Below are positions 25,601 to 33,780 of a DNA stretch of 64,000 bases, piece after piece (the stretch's first letter is position 1; each line of letters starts with the position of its first letter). The notes beneath the pieces were generated by a model. That model was given only the letters and a program-made list of their open reading frames with translations, was not told the origin of the DNA and ran no database searches. Source of the DNA: Glutamicibacter arilaitensis Re117 (GTDB lineage: Bacteria; Actinomycetota; Actinomycetes; Actinomycetales; Micrococcaceae); the NCBI RefSeq assembly GCF_000197735.1, contig NC_014550.1:1364001-1428000 (forward strand), read 5' to 3'. A program made the position numbers and the translations under genes.

Positions 25601-26542
25601 CAGCGAGGTTTCGGCGACGTTGGTGGCCAGGATGATGCGCGGTGCGCCACCGGGGTGGAAGACCCGGTGCTGCTCGGCCAGCGAAAGCCGGGCGAACAAG
25701 GGGAGCACCTCATAGCGCGGCAGGCGCTTGTTGGCGGTGACCATGGCGCGCAAGGCTTCGGCGGCATCGCGGATTTCGCGCTCGCCGGAGAAGAAGATCA
25801 GGATGTCACCGGGTGCTTCGCGACTCAGTTCCTTGACCGCGTCGGTGACCGCATCCAGCGGGTCGCGCTCTTCTTCCAGCGAGTTCTCCGCGGCCTCGTC
25901 TTCTTCCAAAGCCGGCTCGGCCTGCAGCGGGCGGTAGCGCAGCTCTACGGGGAAGGTACGGCCGGACACTTCGAGGATCGGGGCAGGTTCGATTTCGCCG
26001 CTGGGAAGTGCCTTGCCGAAGTGCTCGGCGAAGCGCTGCGGGTCGATGGTGGCCGAGGTGATGATGATCTTCAGCTCGGGACGCTTGGGCATGATCTGCT
26101 TGAGGTAGCCCAGCAGGAAGTCGATGTTCAGCGAACGCTCATGGGCCTCGTCGATGATGATCGCCGAGTATTTCTTCAGCAGCTTGTCGCGCTTGATTTC
26201 GGCCAGCAGGATGCCGTCGGTCATGACTTTCAGCTTGGTCTTGCGCGAAACTTCGCCGGTGAAGCGCACGTGGAAGCCGACTTCCTCGCCGATTTCGGTG
26301 CCCATTTCCTCGGCGATGCGCTCGGCCACGGTGCGCGCGGCCAGGCGGCGCGGCTGGGTGTGCCCGATCATGCCCTTCTCGGCCAGGCCGAGTTCGATGA
26401 GCATCTTGGGAAGCTGGGTGGTTTTGCCCGAACCGGTTTCGCCGGCGATCACCACGACCTGGTTTTCGCGCACCGCGGCGAGGATGTCCTCGCGGCGGGC
26501 AGAGACGGGAAGGGCTTCGGGATACGTAATGCTGAGCGCCAT
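22583..26542 (-). CDS. hrpA: ATP-dependent RNA helicase HrpA (DEAH box)
   Basis: At 1319 residues this is a full-length HrpA. Motifs are Walker A GETGSGKT (34-41), the DEAH box (about residue 133), SATIDPQRFAEHFG, and the later ATNVAETSLTVPGIKYVIDTG and QRSGRCGRV blocks. After the helicase core come the winged-helix/ratchet regions and a long DUF3418-type C-terminal part. It unwinds RNA and acts in RNA metabolism, including ribosome rescue in some bacteria. A Ser/Ala/Lys-rich linker interrupts the C-terminal part. Confidence 0.95.
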   Translation of the reverse strand: MALSITYPEALPVSARREDILAAVRENQVVVIAGETGSGKTTQLPKMLIELGLAEKGMIGHTQPRRLAARTVAERIAEEMGTEIGEEVGFHVRFTGEVSRKTKLKVMTDGILLAEIKRDKLLKKYSAIIIDEAHERSLNIDFLLGYLKQIMPKRPELKIIITSATIDPQRFAEHFGKALPSGEIEPAPILEVSGRTFPVELRYRPLQAEPALEEDEAAENSLEEERDPLDAVTDAVKELSREAPGDILIFFSGEREIRDAAEALRAMVTANKRLPRYEVLPLFARLSLAEQHRVFHPGGAPRIILATNVAETSLTVPGIKYVIDTGTARISRYSHRTKVQRLPIERVSQASANQRSGRCGRVSEGIAIRLYAESDYESRPQFTDPEILRTNLASVILQMISMGVVASATEVSSFPFVQPPEAKAITDGVNLLRELGALEQNKAAKLTETGRALAVLPLDVRLGRMIVESAQRGVAKEVMVLAAGLSIQDPRERPSEETGQRDRAVELHKRFADDKSDFIALLNLWAYLQEQQKELSSSAFRRLCKSEFINYLRVREWQDLFTQLRQLAKPLGITIPAAPIDPAANEDAVHKSLLSGLLGHIGLYDERKRDYLGARGTRFAIFPGSGLFKKSPTWVMSAELVETSRLWARTNAAIDPAWVEELAPHLLKRTHSEPHWSKRTGSVMGYEKVTLFGLPIIPRRQFHYWRVDKDLARELFIRHALVEGDWRTHHKFFAKNRALLEEVEELETRMRRHDLRISDEDLFAFYDARVGAEVYSERHFDRWWKQARATDPTLLDFDPEALLVEGDSVDERAFPTTWQLGSIHLPLSYEYNPAAAAGEGDGVSLSVPVVFLNQLDPARFAWLIPGLRHELLTALIRSMPKAIRKNFVPAPDVAGKALAMLEADFDPATDDLAESLALVLRRLRGMVVDPSVFDFSTLPAHLRFGFTVTDGAGKVLGSGDDLAALQYKFAAANRAALASGVNSPGAATGKPAVPGKPAAASKGQSKKKGAAATASAASGAWDQKSLDHWPQLASAGETLGDTLPAKVTTTVMGQQITAYPGLMDTGEKVDLSVFRTESERDAAHRTGVIRLLMLRLPPAGKFVISHLKNAEKLVFTQNPHGSIEKLIADCTMAAVDQLVPEKLPMNRAEFEALFEAVRAEQIDTVFTITAIVAKVFGSSTRINKDLKSTNSLAMFAAVTDIRSQLEQLIYPGFIAATGAAHLMRLPRYVQGIETRLEKLRGGAVTRDSQALVVIQKLEDEYDAALDRVPAGARVPAGLAQVKWMLEEMRISLFAQELGTAYSVSEKRIRKAIKDGLEQL

Positions 26543-26940
26543 GATGTTCCCATTCTATTCGCGTCGCGCATTTTCGTGGTGGCCGCCGGGCCGAAGCGCA
26601 TTTCGGGGCAGGAAAAGCGAATGCGTGTACAGCGGCAAGCGAGTCAAATTTTCAGATTGTCCAAGCAATTGTCGACAACTTCAGGTTGGTAAATACAAAA
26701 CTTCCAGATTCTTGAGCCAAGAGGAGCATTTGTGTCCACAAGAATCGAATTCAAGATGCAAACGTCTATGAATCGACCTTGATTGTAGTCAAGGTGAGGT
26801 CTTTCACATGTAAGATCGAGGGTAATCATCGACGTGATGCCTAGGCGGTTCCCGTATGTTGCGCACTAGTTGCGCTTCATAACTAGGTGTACGCGCTATC
26901 GGTGGGATTCACTCGCAAGGGAACTTTGAAAGGAACTTCA
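26543..26940. other. Intergenic region before ABC transporter operon
   Basis: These 398 bases hold the divergent hrpA and ABC transporter promoters. They contain a clearly lower GC stretch (about 26630-26830) with short frames that lack ribosome binding sites. I see a GAAAGGAAC ribosome binding site at the right end and no recognised riboswitch or tRNA. Confidence 0.5.
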
Positions 26941-27936
26941 ATGAAGAGCTTCACCGCCATGAAATTCGCTGCCATCGCAGCCGCTGGTGCACTGGCCTTG
27001 ACCGCCTGCGGCGGCAGCGAACCGGAAGGCAGCGCCGCCGGGGGCGACGACGCTGTCAAGATCGGCATCTCGCAGTTCGTCTCGCACCCTTCACTTGACG
27101 CAGTCGTCACCGGCTTCAAGGCCGGCATGGAAGAAGCAGGCTACACCGGCGACAAGATCAGCTACGACGAGAACAACGCCGAAACCGATCAGGCGACCAA
27201 TACCTCGATCGCCGGCAAGCTCGCCGCCGATTCGGATATCGATCTGGTACTGGCGGTGGCTACCCCTTCGGCACAGGCCGCAGCGCAGGCGATCACCAAC
27301 ATCCCGGTACTCTTCTCCGCAGTAACCGATCCGGTTGACGCCAAGCTGGTTGCCTCCAACGAAGCACCGGGCGCCAACGTCACCGGTACCTCGGACATGA
27401 ACCCGGTTGACGAGCAGCTTCAGCTGCTCAAGGAGCTGGCGCCGGATGCCAAGAAGGTCGGCATCGTCTACTCCTCGGGTGAAGCCAACTCGGCAGTCCA
27501 GGTCAAGATGGCCAAGGAAGCTGCCAAGTCACTGGGGTTGACCATCGAGGAAGCAGCAGTTTCGGCTTCCAGCGAAGTCCAGCAGGCAGCCAGCTCGCTG
27601 GATGTCGACGCGTACTACGTGCCAACTGACAACGCAGTGGTTTCCGCCTTGGAAGGCCTGCTGCAGGTAGCCCAGAAGAACGGTGTTCCCGTGATCTCCG
27701 CTGATGGCGAGTCCGTCAAGCGCGGCGCTACTGCAACCTACGGCATCAACTACGAGAAGCTGGGCGAGCAGACCGCTGCCATGGCCGTGAAGCTGCTCAA
27801 GGGCGAAGCTGAACCAGCCACCCTGCCAGTGGAAACCATCTCCGAAGTTGATCTCTACCTGAATGAAGACGCCGCCAAGAAGGTCGGCATCGAATTCACC
27901 GATGAGATGAAGGCTGAAGCCGTCGAGGTCTACTAG
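26941..27936 (+). CDS. ABC transporter substrate-binding lipoprotein (PF04392 type)
   Basis: The 331-residue lipoprotein has a signal peptide ending in the lipobox LTAC (residues about 19-22) and an extracellular two-lobe ABC-substrate-binding fold with KIGISQFVSHPSLDAVVTGF, NIPVLFSAVTDPVDAKLV and VPVISADGESVKRGATATYG. This is the pattern of the ABC_sub_bind family (Trp/Tyr-type importers). It precedes permease and ATPase genes on the same strand, so the three form one importer. The ligand cannot be told from the sequence. Confidence 0.88.
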   Translation: MKSFTAMKFAAIAAAGALALTACGGSEPEGSAAGGDDAVKIGISQFVSHPSLDAVVTGFKAGMEEAGYTGDKISYDENNAETDQATNTSIAGKLAADSDIDLVLAVATPSAQAAAQAITNIPVLFSAVTDPVDAKLVASNEAPGANVTGTSDMNPVDEQLQLLKELAPDAKKVGIVYSSGEANSAVQVKMAKEAAKSLGLTIEEAAVSASSEVQQAASSLDVDAYYVPTDNAVVSALEGLLQVAQKNGVPVISADGESVKRGATATYGINYEKLGEQTAAMAVKLLKGEAEPATLPVETISEVDLYLNEDAAKKVGIEFTDEMKAEAVEVY

Positions 27937-27960
27937 GCCCCGGCACCAATTTACCGACGC

Positions 27961-27993
27961 AAGGCGAGGCGCATAACCTGATGCCTCGCCTTT
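27961..27993 (+). terminator. Internal terminator-like hairpin in ABC operon
   Basis: AAGGCGAGGC and GCCTCGCCTT form a 10-bp stem with a 12-base loop just after the binding protein gene, followed by a short T-run. It may reduce transcription into the permease and ATPase, giving more binding protein than channel. Confidence 0.7.
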
Positions 27994-28035
27994 CGTTGTG
28001 ACTACTCGCAAAACTTACAACTCAAGGATCCACAC

Positions 28036-28956
28036 ATGATCACAGCGGTTGAACTCGGCCTGATTTACGCCATCATGGCGCTCGGGGTGTACCTGACCTT
28101 CCGTATCCTGGACTTTCCTGACCTGACCGTCGACGGCAGCTTCACCACTGGTGCCGCCGTCGCCTCGGTGGGCATCGTGAACGGGATGAATCCCTGGCTG
28201 GCCACGGTGCTGGCCTTCTTCGCCGGCATGGTTGCCGGTGTCATTACCGGCCTGCTGCATACCAAGGGCAAGATCGATGGCCTGCTGGCCGGTATCCTGA
28301 CCATGATCGCGCTGTACTCGATCAACCTGCGCATCATGGGCAAGGCCAACACCCCGTTGCTGGGCGAGGACACCTTGATCAGCCCGATGCGCGCCTCGGG
28401 AATCCTGGGCTCGTGGGCTTCGGTCTCCATCCTCTTCGCCGTCTGCCTGGTCTTCGTGGCTGCAATCGTCTGGTTCCTGCACACCGAACTGGGCATGGCC
28501 ATGCGCGCTACCGGCGACAACCAGGAAATGATCCGCTCCTTCGGCGTGAGCACCGATAACCAGAAAATCCTGGGCCTGGCCCTGTCCAACGGCCTGGTCG
28601 CCCTTTCCGGTGCGGTCATCGCCCAGTACCAGGGCTTCGCCGATATCGGCATGGGCATCGGCCTGATCCTGATCGGCCTGGCATCGGTCATCGTCGGCCA
28701 AGCCATCTTCACCCAGCGCTACATCTGGCTCGCGGCCATCGCCGTGGTCTTCGGTGCAGTGATCTACCGCCTGGTAATCCAGATGGCGCTTTCGGCCGGC
28801 CTGGAAGTCAACGACATGAAGCTGATTTCCGCGGTCCTGGTGGTCCTGGCCCTGCTGCTGCCCAAGTGGAAGGGTTTCCAGAAGGTCCTCAAGAGCGTCA
28901 AGAAGCGCCCGCAGCCCGTTACCGAATCCAAGGAAGAGGTTCGCACCAATGCTTGA
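28036..28956 (+). CDS. ABC transporter permease
   Basis: The 306-residue membrane protein has about nine hydrophobic segments of the branched-chain-type permease fold (PF02653-like) with ELGLIYAIMALGVYLTFRIL, DLTVDGSFTTGAAVAS, and GFADIGMGIGLILIGLASVI. It pairs with the lipoprotein upstream and the ATPase downstream. The stop overlaps the ATPase start by eight bases, so the two are translationally coupled. Confidence 0.88.
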   Translation: MITAVELGLIYAIMALGVYLTFRILDFPDLTVDGSFTTGAAVASVGIVNGMNPWLATVLAFFAGMVAGVITGLLHTKGKIDGLLAGILTMIALYSINLRIMGKANTPLLGEDTLISPMRASGILGSWASVSILFAVCLVFVAAIVWFLHTELGMAMRATGDNQEMIRSFGVSTDNQKILGLALSNGLVALSGAVIAQYQGFADIGMGIGLILIGLASVIVGQAIFTQRYIWLAAIAVVFGAVIYRLVIQMALSAGLEVNDMKLISAVLVVLALLLPKWKGFQKVLKSVKKRPQPVTESKEEVRTNA

Positions 28957-29740
28957 AATCAAGAACCTGTCGCGCACGTTCTTCCCGGGAACCGTCAACG
29001 AGCGCAAGGCGCTGCGCAATATCAACCTGAACCTGGCCGACGGTGAATTCGTCACCGTCATCGGCTCCAACGGCGCCGGCAAATCCACCGTGCTGAACAT
29101 GGTGGCAGGCAAGCTGCAGCCAGATGTCGGTTCGGTGACCATCGCCGGCAAGAACGTCACCAAGCTGGCTGACTACAAGCGGGCCAAGTACATTGGCCGC
29201 GTTTTCCAGGACCCTATGGCCGGCACCGCGCCGACCATGTCCATCGAGGAGAACATGGCCCTGGCCTACGCCCGTGGACGCTTCCGCGGCCTAGGCCTGG
29301 GTGTTGGATCCAAGCGCCGCGAACTGTTTGTCGAAGAGCTCAAGTCCTTGGAACTCGGTCTGGAAAACCGCCTGAAGACCAAGGTGGGCCTGCTTTCTGG
29401 CGGACAGCGCCAGGCGTTGAGCTTGCTGATGGCTACCTTCTCCAAGCCCAAGATCCTGCTGCTCGATGAGCACACCGCAGCTCTTGATCCGCAGCGTGCC
29501 GCGCTGGTCTCGCGCTTGACCAAGGAAATTGTCGAGCGCCACCAGCTGACCACCTTGATGGTCACGCACAATATGGAACAGGCCTTGCAACTGGGCACCC
29601 GGCTGATCATGATGCACGACGGGCAGATCATCCTGGATTTGAACCAGGAAGAGAAATCCAAGATGACCGTCCAGGATCTGCTCGATGAATTCGGCAAGAT
29701 CAAGGGTGCGCAGCTTGATGACAAGACCATGCTCCAGTAG
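28949..29740 (+). CDS. ABC transporter ATP-binding protein
   Basis: The 263-residue ATPase has Walker A GSNGAGKST, signature LLSGGQRQALSLLMA, Walker B ILLLDEHTAALDP and the switch His in MVTHNMEQ. It energises the importer with the two preceding genes. A glutamate-to-histidine change follows the Walker B Asp (DEH), within the usual variation of DE-(P/H) for this branch. The operon ends in a strong terminator 15 bases after it. Confidence 0.9.
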   Translation: MLEIKNLSRTFFPGTVNERKALRNINLNLADGEFVTVIGSNGAGKSTVLNMVAGKLQPDVGSVTIAGKNVTKLADYKRAKYIGRVFQDPMAGTAPTMSIEENMALAYARGRFRGLGLGVGSKRRELFVEELKSLELGLENRLKTKVGLLSGGQRQALSLLMATFSKPKILLLDEHTAALDPQRAALVSRLTKEIVERHQLTTLMVTHNMEQALQLGTRLIMMHDGQIILDLNQEEKSKMTVQDLLDEFGKIKGAQLDDKTMLQ

Positions 29741-29755
29741 CTGAGCCACTGTCCG

Positions 29756-29789
29756 CAGGCCCCGTACCCTTCAGTGGGTGCGGGGCCTG
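29756..29789 (+). terminator. Terminator of ABC transporter operon
   Basis: CAGGCCCCG and CGGGGCCTG form a 9-bp stem with an inner ACCC/GGGT pairing around TTCAGT. It ends the ABC operon. Confidence 0.8.
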
Positions 29790-29802
29790 TGGTGGTTAAA
29801 GC

Positions 29803-30120
29803 CTAGGAGAGGTCGGTCTCGAGCTGGCTTTTAAGCTGACTGACACGAACACCGATTCTTGGCATGTTCTTGGGCCCAATGGCGGCGATGAATAGTTGGC
29901 GCGGGTGGCCCGCTACGTCGGGCGCAGCCTCGGGTGAACTGGAGAATGCCGGTAAGTGAGCACATGGAAGGACCGGCTGCCGCGAAGATCCCTGTAGATG
30001 CCAGGAGCCTGTCTGCCGGGCTGTTGCTGCAAGGCTTTGATGTCGTCGTTCAACGAGCACCTGTAGATCCGGCTGGCATTCCGTGGTCTGGCTTAACGGC
30101 CTTGCCCAACGAGGATGAAG
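29803..30120. other. Degenerate stretch, possible DHFR-like relic
   Basis: No intact gene is present. On the minus strand, one frame reads DDIKALQQQPGR, like the region before the last strands of DHFR/RibD C-terminal proteins, and another frame continues with a possible C-terminal tail. The frames shift and stop codons appear, so a decayed gene is a guess, not a conclusion. It lies at the left edge of the accessory patch. Confidence 0.2.
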
Positions 30121-30668
30121 CTAAGCCAAAAGGTGAACCAATTCTTCTAGAGATTGAATTCGGTAGTCGGCAAGATTCGCTTCGGGACGACGCGCATGGA
30201 TATGTCCCCAAGGGCCCCGAATAATGAAAGCTGTTTTCATTCCCGACTTCCGGGCGGGCAGAACGTCGTTGTCTAGTCGATCTCCAACGTAAAGAATGGC
30301 ATCAGCGGCCAGCCCGGATTCTTCCATGACACGAGCAAAGAATTTCTCGTCTGGTTTGGCTATGCCCCATTGGGTGGAAGAAGCGACAAAGTCGGCCGAG
30401 ATTCCTGTTTCCGCTAATTGCTTGATGGCACCCTCGGGCTGGTTGCCAGCAATGCCGACGCTCAAGCCAATACCTTGGAGGGCGCGAAGTGCAGACCTTG
30501 CGTCGTGGTAGAGATCCGAGGAGAGTATTTGTCCCACATGGTCTGGGGCTTGAATGCCGAGTTCTTTCCAAATCAGTCGATGATCCATAGAACGCTCAAT
30601 CAGTGATCCGAACATCGCTGAAAAAGTGAAAGTCGATATGCCAGCAGCCCGACGTCGAAAACGACCAT
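30121..30668 (-). pseudogene. HAD-superfamily hydrolase, disrupted N-terminus
   Basis: The open frame (30121-30615) carries HAD motifs II (VGIAGNQPEG), III (GIAKPDEKFFARV) and IV (YVGDRLDNDVLPARKSG) but no motif I. The missing piece is just upstream in another frame: an ATG at 30668 starts MVVFDV, which is motif I (nucleophile Asp), and stops after about 20 codons. The two parts are joined with a loss of about 20 residues and a frame change (the AAGISTFTFSAMFG stretch is in the downstream frame). Without motif I the catalytic Asp is absent, so I call it a pseudogene. It follows the first paralogue gene by 19 bases. Confidence 0.7.
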
Positions 30669-30687
30669 TCTTATCCCTGTCGCTGGA

Positions 30688-31191
30688 TCAGCGTTCATTC
30701 GCCGGAGCCTGCCACTCGATAATGCAAGATTGGTCTGTCGGGACGCCTGAAATTGTGAATTCCAAGATTAGTTGTTGCGTATCAGGGGGTGGGGCCGGGT
30801 AATAGATCCAAGTGGCGTCCCAATCCGTTCCTGTGCCACCGATGCGTCCGCCAACGCAAATATAGCTGGTCCCAACGTCATCGGTAATGTTGGCCTTGAC
30901 GGGTTCAATTATTGAATTGCTAGGCATTTGTGGTGCAGGATCTGCTTGGTCCGCGCCCTGTTCCTTTATTTTTGAGCTCCACAATTCCAAAGCGGAGTAG
31001 AACTGCGTATCTAACCGCCGGGTTTCATCGTTGGTGACACCCCGCAAATGGAATTCCAAGCCAGTATCGCCGTCCGTGACATAACGGGAATAGGGGAGAT
31101 CCGAGGTCAGGTTGGCACCCTCAAAACGAATATCCACCCCGCGGTGCGTGGCGATTACGAGATCCATTGGCGCTGAAATTATGCGTGGCAT
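30688..31191 (-). CDS. Unknown protein, paralogue 1
   Basis: A 167-residue protein of no recognised family. It shares with the protein at 33180-33683 the same length and the blocks DLVIATHRGVDIRF, GLEFHLRGVTND, TRRLD, GTSYICVGG and ATWIYYPAPPPD. The pattern (beta-rich, acidic, ending with LILEFTISGVP) suggests a beta-fold domain. The ATG at 31191 aligns with that of the second copy. Neither has a signal peptide. It lies after an MFS transporter gene on the same strand and before a broken HAD gene. Confidence 0.65.
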   Translation of the reverse strand: MPRIISAPMDLVIATHRGVDIRFEGANLTSDLPYSRYVTDGDTGLEFHLRGVTNDETRRLDTQFYSALELWSSKIKEQGADQADPAPQMPSNSIIEPVKANITDDVGTSYICVGGRIGGTGTDWDATWIYYPAPPPDTQQLILEFTISGVPTDQSCIIEWQAPANER

Positions 31192-31347
31192 AGCCAAAGC
31201 CTACACGGCTACGCAGAAGGCGAAATGGAACATGAGATGCCAGCACAAGTATGAACCACGTGGATAACCACAAGCCACTAGCAAGCACCTCAGGTGAATT
31301 GATCCGTACTTCATCTGCCAGAGCTGATTCTGCGTTAATTGCCTTCT

Positions 31348-32544
31348 TTAGCAGGTGGAGTCAGGCTCCTTCTCAACGCCTATCCAAGCTAGCCCCACGC
31401 AAAGCACGAAGACGGCTGCTCCGGAGGCTACCGCTAATATGAGGCTGACATGACCCACAAATCCTCCGAGTGTGGACCCCAACGCCAGACCGGCTAAGCC
31501 GAGGACCCTACTGGCTGCACTGACCCTACCCATCAGGTGCTCAGGGACCAGCCGCTGACGCAGGGATAGCGAACAGATATTCCAAATCACTGCGTGCATG
31601 ATGTACAACGCCAGCATGATGCCGGCCAACAACGCCGTTGTGCTGAACGCGAGTACACCCAAACTCAGCGATCCCAGTGCAAGACTTCCAAGTATCACAT
31701 TGCGATATCCCAGACTGCGTCGAAGCTTCGGAGTGATGGCGCTTCCAGCCAGGCCACCGAGCGCAGAAAATGAGAGCAGAAGTCCGTAACCGGTGGAATC
31801 CAGTCCAAGTTTTTCATTGGCAAATAACACCAAAATGGAAAAAGCCATCATGTACCCGACGCTGGCTAAACCGCTGATCATCGACAAGGCCCCAACCAAT
31901 CGGTGCTTCAGAAGCCAACGAATTCCTTCCCTAGCCTCAGCCCAAATGCGTTGGCGCTCGTCGGAATCAACTGTTGGAGGTGCGCTGCGAGGCAACGCAA
32001 GAGCGATCAGTCCAGCAACGGCCCAAAGTCCTCCCATTGAATATAAAGGGATGGCAGCGGCGAAGGCGAAAAGAACTCCTCCGAGAGGAGGGCCCGCGAA
32101 TTCATCGGTGATCAACTGTGTGGCAGTGATCTGGCTATTTGCTTGATCCAGTTTTTTGTCGCCTACCAGTTGTGGCAGTAAGGCGATCGCCACGGTGTCT
32201 GCGGTGCCCTCCAAGATAGCGATAAATGCCATGGCCAGATAGAGCACCAGTAGATTCGGGCCGGAGAAATGAAAGGCCAATGCTAGGAACAGCAGGGCGA
32301 TGCCACGCAGGACATTTGCTGCGCTGAACAAAGTGCGCCGGTCGAGTCGGTCCACCCAGACTCCAACGGGTAAAGCGAAGAGTAGACGTACTACGGCGTA
32401 GCACAACGACAGTCCGGCGATCAGGCGTGGATCCTGAGTTAGAGAAGCTGCGATCAGCGGAACCGCAATAAAGGCCACCCCATCTGCAAGGTTGGACAAC
32501 GAAGATGCTGCCCACAGAACTGCGAATCCACGTTGAGTAGCCAC
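31348..32544 (-). CDS. MFS transporter (drug-exporter type)
   Basis: The 398-residue protein has 12 hydrophobic segments and the MFS signature between segments 2 and 3 (GVWVDRLDRRTLF). It starts FAVLWAASSLSNLADGVAFI and has a central ILEGTADTVAIALLP, like the EntS/enterobactin-exporter and related drug-efflux group. It most probably exports a small molecule; the substrate is unknown. The gene stands alone on the minus strand, with gaps of about 150 bases on both sides, inside a lower-GC patch. Confidence 0.85.
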   Translation of the reverse strand: MATQRGFAVLWAASSLSNLADGVAFIAVPLIAASLTQDPRLIAGLSLCYAVVRLLFALPVGVWVDRLDRRTLFSAANVLRGIALLFLALAFHFSGPNLLVLYLAMAFIAILEGTADTVAIALLPQLVGDKKLDQANSQITATQLITDEFAGPPLGGVLFAFAAAIPLYSMGGLWAVAGLIALALPRSAPPTVDSDERQRIWAEAREGIRWLLKHRLVGALSMISGLASVGYMMAFSILVLFANEKLGLDSTGYGLLLSFSALGGLAGSAITPKLRRSLGYRNVILGSLALGSLSLGVLAFSTTALLAGIMLALYIMHAVIWNICSLSLRQRLVPEHLMGRVSAASRVLGLAGLALGSTLGGFVGHVSLILAVASGAAVFVLCVGLAWIGVEKEPDSTC

Positions 32545-32680
32545 GTTCCCAGCGTATCCGCATGAATCATGAGAATGGAGTCAACCCTCGCGACAGGTGG
32601 GAACAGAAACTCTGAGCTTCAGCGAGGAGTTATCCGCTGGAGTGGGGGGAGTAGCAGTCGCAGTTCTCGTCACAAACGTT

Positions 32681-33187
32681 CTAGCCCATTGTTTTAGACA
32701 GCAGCAATTCAATACGTCCAGTGGTTTCATCTGCGAGTTCCTGACCAGAATCTCGGTAGCCGTTGGCCTGGTACAAGTCGGTTGCCCTCGAAGTCTCGGC
32801 GATCACCCATAAGCGCAGTTCTTGGACGCCGGCGTTCTGAGCGTGGCGATCGACGTCGGCCAAGAGTTCGCGAGCGACGCCTTGCCCCCAGAAATTCGGC
32901 GCAACGGCGACGTAGTAGATTTCCAGATAGCCATCGTGGGGTGAGCTGATAGTAAATCCTGCTGGAACTGTGGCCTTGGACGCCACCACGAGCCTGGCTT
33001 CCGGCAATGCCAGGCGACGGTGAATGCCGGCCAAAGCATTGCTGCCGTCTTCGGGCAGGGGCTTGTGATCGCGTTGCGCGGCAGCAACCGCCCAGATTCT
33101 CGCAGCATGGTCAATGTATTGCGTATCTTGCGCCGTCGCTTCAGTAAAGGTGAGTGATGCGTTGTTCTTGCGCTTTGTGCTAAGACC
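32681..33187 (-). CDS. GNAT-family N-acetyltransferase, no normal start codon
   Basis: The C-terminal half has the acetyl-CoA site VAPNFWGQGVARELL and the usual final ELRLWVIAETSRATDLYQANGY. The frame stays open to 33187, and upstream of 33034 it reads SLTFTEATAQDTQYIDHAARI, a clear GNAT N-terminal half. But between 33187 and 33034 there is no ATG, GTG or TTG in frame; the first one (TTG, 33034) would leave out the first strand and helices. The previous gene ends at 33180, so the frame overlaps its end. Either a rare start is used, translation is coupled, or the start was lost. Substrate unknown. Confidence 0.6.
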   Translation of the reverse strand, partial: GLSTKRKNNASLTFTEATAQDTQYIDHAARIWAVAAAQRDHKPLPEDGSNALAGIHRRLALPEARLVVASKATVPAGFTISSPHDGYLEIYYVAVAPNFWGQGVARELLADVDRHAQNAGVQELRLWVIAETSRATDLYQANGYRDSGQELADETTGRIELLLSKTMG

Positions 33188-33683
33188 TCAGATCCATGGT
33201 GCAGCTGTGGCCCGTTTCGAGTCCGTCCACGACGAATTTCAATACCAAATGCTCGGCGTCCTCGGGAGGAGCGGGCGAATAGATCCACGTAGCTTCCCAT
33301 GGCGCGTCGAAGCTCGCCATCTCGCCGCCTATCCAAACGTATTCCGTGCCCAAATCGTCTTCGACTTGGGCACAGATGTGCTCGAAAAAGATGTCGCTCG
33401 GTAGTGATGGTGCCCTGCCGGCCACAGACGCTCCAAACTCTTTGACCTGAGCGTTCCAGATCTCAAGATTTTTATTGAATCCTGCATCTAGTTCACGGGT
33501 CACATCGTTGGCTAGGCTCCGTAGCTTGAACTCAAAACCCGAAGAGTCCACCGCATCGTAGTCTTCCGAGTACTCCTGCCAAGGCGGAGGAACGGTGCTC
33601 AGCTTCAGCCCGGCAAAACACACATCAATGCCTTGGTGCACGGCTACGACGAGATCAAGTGGAGCGAATTCGATGCGCGCCAT
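33180..33683 (-). CDS. Unknown protein, paralogue 2
   Basis: A 167-residue protein, the second copy of the family seen at 30688-31191. Shared blocks are DLVVAVHQGIDVCF, GFEFKLRSLANDVTRELD, GTEYVWIGGE and ATWIYSPAPPED. The ATG at 33683 was chosen because it aligns with that of the first copy, since a further ATG at 33698 lies in a region without similarity. It is on the same strand as, and runs into, the start-less GNAT frame. No family is recognised. Confidence 0.68.
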   Translation of the reverse strand: MARIEFAPLDLVVAVHQGIDVCFAGLKLSTVPPPWQEYSEDYDAVDSSGFEFKLRSLANDVTRELDAGFNKNLEIWNAQVKEFGASVAGRAPSLPSDIFFEHICAQVEDDLGTEYVWIGGEMASFDAPWEATWIYSPAPPEDAEHLVLKFVVDGLETGHSCTMDLRS

Positions 33684-33780
33684 GGAATCAGACTTCACAG
33701 CGAGTCATCGAAGATACCCGTCGCTATACAGATGCGCCGTGGCTGTGCGGCCACCGAGCACAGCGGCAAATTCGATTGCA

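Noticed and set aside
26644..26829. Small minus-strand frame before the ABC transporter operon
   Set aside because: No ribosome binding site or recognised family; it lies in a low-GC promoter region.
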